The notes under the pieces were generated by a model. It saw only the letters and a program-made list of their open reading frames with translations, ran no database searches and was not told the DNA's origin. Both the position numbers and the translations under genes were made by a program. A DNA stretch of 5,040 nucleotides from positions 1-5,040 of the forward strand of contig MFQB01000019.1 in the NCBI GenBank assembly GCA_001784275.1, given 5' to 3'. This DNA comes from Candidatus Magasanikbacteria bacterium RIFCSPHIGHO2_02_FULL_47_14. GTDB lineage: Bacteria > Patescibacteriota > Patescibacteriia > Magasanikbacterales > UBA922. The number at the start of each line of letters is the position of its first letter. The first letter of the stretch is position 1. Below, piece by piece: positions 1 through 5,040 of this stretch.

Positions 1-222
1 ATGAACGACCCCGAGTGGTCGTGGGTTGGCCAGGCCAATGGGCGCCGCTACATGTGCGGCCGTGCGGAGTGTACCTTCGAGCCGCTCGACGGACCGGATG
101 GTTGCGAGGCCAAGTGTCAACCCGCGTTCTATCGCCTGGTGGAAGAGCTGGAGCATCTGGATGATCTCAACTTCCAGTACACCGATACCGGCGGCGGAAC
201 CTGGACCTGCAACGCAATGTAG
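1..222 (+). CDS. Hypothetical cysteine-containing protein, probably the C-terminal end of a gene starting before the window
   Basis: This frame runs 73 codons to a TAG stop. I do not recognise the family. It looks truly coding: 56 of 73 third positions are G or C, the pattern of a GC-rich gene. The peptide has five cysteines (residues 19, 24, 35, 39, 70), spaced C-x4-C-x10-C-x3-C-x30-C, which could form disulfides or bind a metal. An amphipathic stretch around YRLVEELEHLDDL (44-56) follows, then a Gly-rich tail ending in TWTCNAM. The ATG falls on base 1 of the window, so no ribosome binding site can be seen. There is no signal peptide or membrane segment in the visible part, and the Met may be internal. 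The gene converges on the giant minus-strand gene and ends 138 bases from that gene's stop. Its codon use is much more GC-rich than its neighbour's. Confidence 0.6.
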   Translation: MNDPEWSWVGQANGRRYMCGRAECTFEPLDGPDGCEAKCQPAFYRLVEELEHLDDLNFQYTDTGGGTWTCNAM

Positions 223-314
223 CCCACGCGGCTATACCCTACGCAGCTTCGGCTGCCGGTGCGCGTGTCCTCGCACGTCGCCCGAGTGACCCCAACAAAT
301 TTGGAGTCAGTCGA
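223..314. other. GC-rich 3' intergenic stretch
   Basis: This untranslated spacer follows the left ORF and keeps that ORF's high GC content up to about position 290, where it turns AT-rich. It contains a small 5-bp hairpin, GCAGC/GCTGC at 243-256, closed by a TTCG tetraloop. That is a stable loop type, but no T-run follows, so it is not a terminator by itself. It could shield the 3' end of the left transcript. No other gene is supported here: the overlapping frame reaching position 289 has no coding-like codon use. Confidence 0.4.
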
Positions 315-348
315 AATTAAAAATCCCGATTCATCGGGATTTTTAATT
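315..348. terminator. Bidirectional rho-independent terminator
   Basis: The arms 315-329 (AATTAAAAATCCCGA) and 334-348 are perfect reverse complements over 15 bp, around the four-base loop TTCA. The stem core is TCCCGA/TCGGGA and each arm ends in a five-base A or T run. A T-tract therefore follows the GC core whichever strand is transcribed. The left ORF's stop lies 92 bases before the stem, and the giant minus-strand gene's stop lies 12 bases from it on the other side. This placement fits a shared terminator for convergent genes. The minus-strand gene is the more tightly coupled partner. Confidence 0.9.
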
Positions 349-360
349 ATATTTATTTAC

Positions 361-3300
361 TTACCTTGAAGGTATCACAATGATCTTCCCTCTATACGGA
401 GTCCATGCTGGCAAATTCGGGTTATCACATTGCATGTCACCTCTTGCTTCATTATTATAACACCCGCCATTCGGATACTCTTGATTTCCGCCTCTGGTCT
501 GGTCATCACACGTCCCATTACACCAACCCCAGTTATCCATAACCTGCACCTTCGGCACATAGACACAGACATATTCATTCGGACTCAATCCCCACGACTC
601 CTGCAACACCCGGCTTGCCTCCAAAGTACTTACCCTCTGGACGTACTCACCGCCTGCTACCCCAGCCTTTCTCAAGTCAGATGGTCCGCATGAGTACTCA
701 TTGGTAAACTCAAAGTATCCGGGTATACATGCACGTGGCAAGTCACCAAACTGTTTCTTCACACCACGATCAACCAATCCATTGTTTCCCTCCGGTTTCA
801 CACAACTCATTTCATCCGGACATGCATTCGCAAGAGTCGGATCACAGGTCACTTGAGTCACAATTCCGCCTCTAAAACATCTCCCGACTTTCGGGTCACC
901 TATGTCGTTGTTTTCTTCACAGAACGGTTTACGATTCCGATAAAAACCCATTCTTCCTTCGTTCATAATTGGCTCATCCGGATCACCCCAGTCGATCATC
1001 ACCCGACGAATTGGCATACGATTATGATCTGCAAAGGCAAAGAACTGAAGTCGCGCAAAATAACTGCCGATTCCAATCAACAACGGATCAAGCTCCGTGT
1101 CACCATCCTTGTTTTCTTCGAACAGTCCATCTAAATTATAATCTGCAAACTCGCCACCGGGGCCAACATACGCGTTGGTGCCATTCACTGTCACCGCATT
1201 TCCATGAGCCGCAGTACACCCCCCCGGCCCGTCACTACAAGTAAACGGATTCAGTGCATAGATTTTTGGTGGCAACAATGTATCCAGCGCTTCTGTGCCT
1301 GCAAGATCGTCACTACCACTTTCAATTGAGCGAACCAAGAGATTGTTCGCGTCTTTAGCATAGCTCACTCGTTTCTTTACGAAAGACTTCACAAAAAGAT
1401 TCTTCAGGATCGTGTCGCGTGCGACGTTGTACCCATCCACACGAGAGATTTGCCTCTTCATGCCATCGTCCATCGAATCGGCCACTTGCGCACAGCGTTG
1501 AAAGTTATATGTTGGCTCTTTTTCGTCGAGAGTCGGATACCCTAACCAATCTATTGTACAACTGTGCGGTACTCCTTGGCTTTCATTAGCAAACATATAC
1601 CGGGCACCCTGGTCGTTGACATATATGTCGATACCTGCACGCCCCATACTTGACAGAGAACCAAACGGCGTGTTCACCGTATTTTGAACGATCGAGTCTG
1701 CAACCACCTTATCTGAACCTGCCCAGACATTATCTGTCCAAGCTTTATTTGATGTTTCACCAAGTCCGCTTCGGTTTTGGTGATACACCTGCATAAAGGC
1801 GGCACACTGATCTCGCAACGTTGCAACTACGGCCATCTCAATACCACTTGCGCCACCGGTTCCCTCCGGACCGGTGTTACAGTGACGAGTGATGTACCCC
1901 AAAAACTCGCCCTTTCTATTAAAATCCATACCGATAGCGGTGAAGGCGACAACATCGTCGTTGCATGGCGCTGTAAACGGGTCATCCTGGTTGTTGTATG
2001 GATCTTCAGAGTTGACCGGGGGTATCCTTGCTCCTGTTACCTCTTCCTCTTCAGTCTCTTCACCATCAATTCCCTGAAGAATAAAAGATGGGATCTCTAC
2101 GTCGTCGTCAAATGTCCAGTCGCTAAATGCCAAGACATAGCGTGTGTGGATCTTATTTCTTCCCGCATCGAGCTCTAAAATGCGTCGGTAATTTTCACTG
2201 ATTTCTTCGTTACCTGACCAGACTTCCAGCGAACCCACTTCATAGTTAGAGTAAGCATATTCTGACAGTTTGTTATTTGCCGTATCATTTGATAACACGT
2301 ATGTCCAGATGGCAAGATCAGTTCTATCTTTTTTCCCCGGAAACTCCAGACCATAATTCCCATCTGCGGCGACATCGTATGTCAAACGCGCCTCGGCGTG
2401 CGTTTCGCTGCGATCAAGAGCATCCATATCAATATACACATCCGGCGAAAGCAAATAAGGACCATCTTCTCCTAAACCACCGGGATAACTCAGTGGTAAA
2501 AAGTAGACACGTCGCAAGTCCTGTCTGTTCAAGAATCTCTCTGCCTGGGAACGATAGAGAAGGCCGTCGGCATGACCACCGAAATATTCTGATGGGCCTG
2601 CATCTCGTATAGGCGCCAGGAGTTCCGGGTTGATCGTAATAAACCGATCTACGTCGCGTCCGGGATTTTCAGTTCCGTCTTTTATAAGTGACGTCTGTGG
2701 ATAGGTCATCAGTAAAAATGGAGAACCTCCAAAATCATTGTCATCAAGACCTTGCAACTGGCCGACCTGACTTTGCATATATGCTTGTATACCATCGTAC
2801 ATGTCAAGCCAAAGTCTTGGTTCGTGCATAATTGTACCGTACTCATACATGTCACAACAGTGATCTTGTTTAGGTACCAGTGCATAGGGGGCACGATATA
2901 TCAGGTTATCTTCACCAACCTCCCGGCCTACGGTCCCATAGTCAATAATTCCGAATCCTTCGTTCTCCTGGACGGTATCTCTTGCTTCGGACCAACCCGG
3001 GTCGTTAGAACCACTTTCCGCATTGGCTTTTCGTACGCCACTTTCCAAACGTAAAATCACAGAATTTGGCCATTTTCTCCAACTCCAAGAGCGAATCGCC
3101 TGGTAAAGGGCTGGCATATTCCCTGGCCAACACACTGCATTTTGGTATGGAACGTCTGATGGATTCCAACACACGTCATCGTCACAGTTCCCCCCGAACT
3201 CATATGCACAGTTGAAATAGTTTACACCCTCGCGACTGTCTCTTATTGGAAATCCGGGATCGTCTCCATCAAGATAAAAATACTGGCTATACACTTCATC

Positions 3301-5040
3301 TGTAAGAGAGGCCGCCACAGCCGCATCATGATTATTTACCGGATAAAAATCTCTGTCATATGGTCCTCGCGATGCACGAGTTGCGCCGTAACAATACGTC
3401 TCTCCATTACTTGCATTGCCCGCATCTTCCACCAAGTCATACCCTGCTTTTGTTTCTGCGTTATACACGTCTCCGGCCGCTGCAGATACCTGAATTGGAA
3501 GCCAGGTAAGACAGGCAAACGGATTCTGACCAACACCAACTCGACGACTCAGGTCATATTGCAGGCAGAAACCGTCAAGACCGATCTGCGTTTCTCGCTT
3601 GGTAATTGTAGAACATACCCCTTCTTGCGCACCTTCGCCGTCTCCTGGCCGGCAGTCATCATCTTGAGAGCAACCTTCTCCATCATTTGGTCCACCACTG
3701 CAGATCTTCTCCGGTGGAATAGCGCCCTGGGTTGGCCAGTAGTCAACAATCCCATCTTGATAGGTAATTTTTTGGTACTGGCAAGAACAGTTGCCGTTTT
3801 GGCATACGTTCGCCCCCTCAAAACCGGAAACGTTCTGAGTAAAAATCTTTCGATCTGAAATACCCGGAGTATGAGATGCACGCGGTTCTCGTCCGCCAGG
3901 AATCGAGACATCAAGCGGGAACGGGCTGTCCAATTCAGGAGTACTCTTACACACATTTGATTCGAGTTGTCCGAGTAACTGACGCAACTCATTTGATGTC
4001 GGCTGGTCCGGATCTGCAACGGTTGTACCAAACGGACCGTTTACCGGGTAAATACATCGCTGGTTGTAACAGCGACCGCCGGAGTCAATACCGCAGGCAT
4101 GCCAATCGGTATTATTAACGTCTTCATTGATGTTAAGGTCTTGGTCGATAATACATCGTTGGTCGTCCCGGACGGCTGCGGCAGCCAAAACAGGGTCTGC
4201 AACCTCTCGAACAATGTAGTTCTTCTGTGCTTCGGCACGCAAATCTGCTGCAATGTCCTCTGGAAAGCTAAAAGACTGATAGAAAAAGTTGGTAATCTGG
4301 AAGCTGTTGAAGAGTGAGTAGCCGGAAAACTCCTCGTCGTACCACGAAACCGGTCGGGTAACATACTCACGATAGTTCAGTGGGAAGAGTGTCTGGTCCA
4401 GATCTTCACCCGGGTCCAACTCGTTCACCCATGAGTTACACTTTGCATCGCCCTCTCCGAGTTCGTCACAGGCTCTATACTGGTAACAAACACTCCCTTG
4501 TTCTCCGTTCTGCTGTGTCAACGGGAATGCGGTTTTGCAGGCCAACCACTCGCTGCACTGGCGATCACGATCAACCTTAATCAACCTATTGGTATCTATA
4601 GTAGTATCTCGCTCAAAATCACTGATGTTGCCATCGCTGTTCAAGTCTGACGGATCCGGCACCGCCTTAACCGGTCCATGCGGATTCGCCCCTTGCCCTC
4701 CGACTCCGTATGGCGGAATACCTTTGGCACTCAGTTCGTATGTTGCGCGGGAGTTAAAGTATTTATTCGGCTCGTCGGTCTTGTCGAATAACACACACCC
4801 GTCACGAAGACTAACACCGTTCGGACAGTCGTCCAGTCGATTTTCTACCGTTTTGTCAAAGATAACATAATATGGCTGGCCTTCCGGATGGATATTTGAG
4901 GTGTCTGCCGGGTCAACCAGCTCGGTACACCGATTTTGTGTGTTAAAACATGACCCCACCATTCCTTGATATTTCGGCGATTCATTTCCCCAGATATCAT
5001 ACATACCACCACGTTGAAAAAACTGTGGGTAACAGGCAAC
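361..5040 (-). CDS. Giant cysteine-rich, probably secreted or surface protein of unknown function (N-terminus beyond window)
   Basis: The frame is open from the right edge of the window to a TAA stop: 1,559 residues without an in-frame stop. The first in-window ATG (complement of 5002-5004) is probably not the start. The frame stays open upstream of it (VACYPQFFQRGG), no clear Shine-Dalgarno precedes it, and the residues after it are no signal peptide. Numbering from that Met, there are 49 cysteines in 1,547 residues, mostly in 19-625 and 1362-1526. Residues 718-1013 have none. Visible parts, in order: Cys module (150-189) after an EF-hand-like loop (120-131); four-Cys motif (435-464); Cys-free core with an acidic linker EETEEEE (982-988); calcium-loop-like stretch (1288-1306); PKD-like strand with DWGD (1338-1341); Cys-rich C-terminal module. 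I see no HExxH, GxSxG, nucleotide-binding motif, LPxTG or C-terminal membrane anchor. Many phrases recall long uncharacterised CPR (Patescibacteria) proteins; this is recall, not a search. An extracellular structural or adhesive role is inference. Confidence 0.93.
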   Translation of the reverse strand, partial: VACYPQFFQRGGMYDIWGNESPKYQGMVGSCFNTQNRCTELVDPADTSNIHPEGQPYYVIFDKTVENRLDDCPNGVSLRDGCVLFDKTDEPNKYFNSRATYELSAKGIPPYGVGGQGANPHGPVKAVPDPSDLNSDGNISDFERDTTIDTNRLIKVDRDRQCSEWLACKTAFPLTQQNGEQGSVCYQYRACDELGEGDAKCNSWVNELDPGEDLDQTLFPLNYREYVTRPVSWYDEEFSGYSLFNSFQITNFFYQSFSFPEDIAADLRAEAQKNYIVREVADPVLAAAAVRDDQRCIIDQDLNINEDVNNTDWHACGIDSGGRCYNQRCIYPVNGPFGTTVADPDQPTSNELRQLLGQLESNVCKSTPELDSPFPLDVSIPGGREPRASHTPGISDRKIFTQNVSGFEGANVCQNGNCSCQYQKITYQDGIVDYWPTQGAIPPEKICSGGPNDGEGCSQDDDCRPGDGEGAQEGVCSTITKRETQIGLDGFCLQYDLSRRVGVGQNPFACLTWLPIQVSAAAGDVYNAETKAGYDLVEDAGNASNGETYCYGATRASRGPYDRDFYPVNNHDAAVAASLTDEVYSQYFYLDGDDPGFPIRDSREGVNYFNCAYEFGGNCDDDVCWNPSDVPYQNAVCWPGNMPALYQAIRSWSWRKWPNSVILRLESGVRKANAESGSNDPGWSEARDTVQENEGFGIIDYGTVGREVGEDNLIYRAPYALVPKQDHCCDMYEYGTIMHEPRLWLDMYDGIQAYMQSQVGQLQGLDDNDFGGSPFLLMTYPQTSLIKDGTENPGRDVDRFITINPELLAPIRDAGPSEYFGGHADGLLYRSQAERFLNRQDLRRVYFLPLSYPGGLGEDGPYLLSPDVYIDMDALDRSETHAEARLTYDVAADGNYGLEFPGKKDRTDLAIWTYVLSNDTANNKLSEYAYSNYEVGSLEVWSGNEEISENYRRILELDAGRNKIHTRYVLAFSDWTFDDDVEIPSFILQGIDGEETEEEEVTGARIPPVNSEDPYNNQDDPFTAPCNDDVVAFTAIGMDFNRKGEFLGYITRHCNTGPEGTGGASGIEMAVVATLRDQCAAFMQVYHQNRSGLGETSNKAWTDNVWAGSDKVVADSIVQNTVNTPFGSLSSMGRAGIDIYVNDQGARYMFANESQGVPHSCTIDWLGYPTLDEKEPTYNFQRCAQVADSMDDGMKRQISRVDGYNVARDTILKNLFVKSFVKKRVSYAKDANNLLVRSIESGSDDLAGTEALDTLLPPKIYALNPFTCSDGPGGCTAAHGNAVTVNGTNAYVGPGGEFADYNLDGLFEENKDGDTELDPLLIGIGSYFARLQFFAFADHNRMPIRRVMIDWGDPDEPIMNEGRMGFYRNRKPFCEENNDIGDPKVGRCFRGGIVTQVTCDPTLANACPDEMSCVKPEGNNGLVDRGVKKQFGDLPRACIPGYFEFTNEYSCGPSDLRKAGVAGGEYVQRVSTLEASRVLQESWGLSPNEYVCVYVPKVQVMDNWGWCNGTCDDQTRGGNQEYPNGGCYNNEARGDMQCDNPNLPAWTPYRGKIIVIPSR
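427..921 (-). other. Cysteine-rich C-terminal module
   Basis: Residues 1362-1526 contain twelve cysteines (1362, 1376, 1387, 1395, 1401, 1426, 1439, 1480, 1495, 1499, 1515, 1526), an even number that could all be paired. Landmarks are CDPTLANACPDEMSC, the strand YVCVYVPKVQVMDNWGWC, and NGTC. The protein ends 21 residues after the last cysteine, in a short hydrophobic strand, GKIIVIPSR, with no sorting or membrane-anchor signal. From memory, the 'KVQV-DNWGWCNG-C' ending recurs at the C-termini of long CPR proteins. That would make this a conserved terminal domain of unknown function, possibly for surface attachment (inference). Confidence 0.5.
970..1074 (-). other. PKD-like beta-strand segment (DWGD motif)
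   Basis: Residues 1311-1345 include ARLQFFAFADHNRMPIRRV and then MIDWGDPDEP. PKD domains characteristically have a strand ending in a W-x-[FW]-G-D type motif, preceded by a strand with an 'A-A-D' element. Here, FAFADHN followed by MIDWGDP matches that outline. The domain is not complete enough by eye to be certain. PKD domains are usually extracellular spacer or binding domains, which fits the rest of the protein. Confidence 0.45.
1087..1143 (-). other. Calcium-loop-like Asp/Asn stretch (degenerate)
   Basis: Residues 1288-1306 read DYNLDGLFEENKDGDTELD. The first six residues fit a calcium loop (D-x-N-x-D-G), but position 12 is Lys instead of Glu or Asp. A second acidic run, NKDGDTELD, follows directly. 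It resembles the tandem Asp-rich calcium repeats of thrombospondin type 3 or dockerin-like proteins, in a degenerate form. It sits just before the PKD-like strand, so it may be a calcium-stiffened interdomain linker. Confidence 0.45.
1966..2853 (-). other. Cysteine-free central region of the giant protein
   Basis: Residues 718-1013 contain no cysteine at all, although the flanking parts carry one every 15-30 residues. The region begins right after an adjacent Cys-Cys pair (716-717). In 866-975, alternating polar and hydrophobic strands (for example EARLTYDV, LAIWTYVLS, GSLEVWSG, TRYVLAFSDW) suggest a beta-sandwich-like domain, perhaps of the carbohydrate-binding or lectin kind. It ends in an acidic linker, GEETEEEE (981-988), and a Pro/Asp/Asn-rich spacer. 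The fold assignment is inference from pattern only. Confidence 0.4.
3613..3702 (-). other. Small four-cysteine motif (CSGGPNDGxxC type)
   Basis: Residues 435-464 have the spacing C-x9-C-x5-C-x12-C, starting CSGGPNDGEGCSQDDDC and ending EGVC. Similar 'GGPN-DG--C--D-DC ... G-C' stretches are familiar from large secreted bacterial proteins, for example in myxobacteria and other deltaproteobacteria, where they are probably disulfide-bonded mini-modules. Just before it lies another cluster, CQNGNCSC (401-408). Just after it, GFCLQYDLSRR and FACLTWLP (479-503) continue the cysteine-rich half of the protein. Confidence 0.5.
4438..4557 (-). other. Five-cysteine module (CSEWLAC...C) in the giant protein
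   Basis: Residues 150-189 contain cysteines at 150, 156, 173, 179 and 189, beginning RQCSEWLAC and continuing through VCYQYRACDELG. Paired C-x5-C spacings at both ends suggest a compact disulfide-bonded unit. From memory, a 'CSEWL-C ... C-x5-C-D-x-L' pattern recurs in long CPR hypothetical proteins, but it has no functional assignment that I know of. An aromatic-rich stretch (residues 211-247, with many Tyr, Phe and Trp) follows soon after. Confidence 0.5.
4612..4647 (-). other. Calcium-binding loop (EF-hand/dockerin type) in the giant protein
   Basis: Residues 120-131 read DLNSDGNISDFE. The ligand positions 1, 3, 5, 7, 9 and 12 are D, N, D, N, S and E, with Gly at 6 and Ile at 8. This is the canonical 12-residue EF-hand loop, also found in dockerins and many exported bacterial proteins. 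It directly precedes a cysteine module, so calcium may rigidify that part of an extracellular protein. A single loop does not make it a true dockerin, because no second paired loop lies close by. Confidence 0.75.

Noticed and set aside
243..256. TTCG-loop hairpin as a terminator of the left gene
   Set aside because: The stem is only 5 bp and GC-rich sequence, not a T-run, follows it. The 315-348 palindrome is a far better terminator.
26..289. Alternative plus-strand frame over the left ORF
   Set aside because: The frame beginning at position 1 has strong GC third-position bias. This shifted frame yields a Pro/Arg/Ser-rich shadow product.
1777..2178. Plus-strand 133-codon antisense frame
   Set aside because: It is antisense to the giant gene, with no domain and no evident ribosome binding site or promoter.
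3328..3858. Plus-strand open frame of 176 codons opposite the giant gene
   Set aside because: It lies wholly antisense to a convincing long ORF. Its product (MIIYRIKISVIW...) has shadow-type composition and no recognisable domain.
3549..4031. Minus-strand 160-codon frame overlapping the giant gene in another phase
   Set aside because: It is out of frame with a 1,559-codon open frame and its Arg/Ser/Thr/Leu-rich product looks like a frame shadow.
5002..5004. ATG as the true start of the giant gene
   Set aside because: The frame remains open to the window edge, no good Shine-Dalgarno is present, and no signal peptide follows. It is most likely an internal Met.
361..5040. Alternative genetic code (UGA as glycine, as in some CPR lineages)
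   Set aside because: No in-frame TGA occurs in 1,559 codons and glycine is encoded by GGN, so the standard bacterial code fits.
1..5040. CRISPR array, tRNA or rRNA gene, insertion sequence
   Set aside because: No regularly spaced repeats, cloverleaf-like sequence, rRNA signature, transposase or terminal inverted repeats were seen on either strand.

Overview
The window holds two convergent protein genes with a shared terminator between them. About 93% of it (361-5040, minus strand) is one uninterrupted reading frame. This frame runs off the right edge, so the window shows only the C-terminal 1,559 residues of a larger protein. No catalytic domain is recognisable. The protein looks exported or surface-exposed: it is rich in cysteine, Asp/Asn/Gly and aromatic residues, and it carries a canonical calcium-binding (EF-hand/dockerin-type) loop, a second calcium-loop-like stretch, a PKD-like strand with a DWGD motif, and a cysteine-rich C-terminal module.

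Layout. Positions 1-222 (plus strand) are the end of a short, GC-rich, cysteine-containing ORF of unknown function, probably the tail of a gene that starts before the window. Positions 223-360 are intergenic. They hold a perfect 15-bp inverted repeat with A/T tracts on both sides (315-348), which should act as a terminator for both convergent genes. Positions 361-5040 are the giant minus-strand gene, with no start codon that can be trusted inside the window.

Organism. No marker gene is present. From memory rather than any search, phrases such as 'CSEWLAC', 'CLTWLP', 'NKAWTDNVW' and 'VQVMDNWGWCNGTC' resemble very long, uncharacterised, cysteine-rich secreted proteins of Candidate Phyla Radiation (Patescibacteria) genomes. 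That is the best guess, at moderate confidence. The giant gene contains no in-frame TGA over 1,559 codons, so the UGA-to-glycine recoding of some CPR lineages is not in use in this gene. The first ~290 bases are much more GC-rich than the rest. Third-position GC is 56/73 codons in the left ORF against 19/40 at the start of the visible giant ORF. The left gene may therefore be foreign, evolve under different constraints, or reflect an assembly join.

The two genes do not form an operon. Both visible protein ends are cysteine-rich, but nothing in the sequence shows that they work together. No mobile element, CRISPR array, tRNA or rRNA gene was found.
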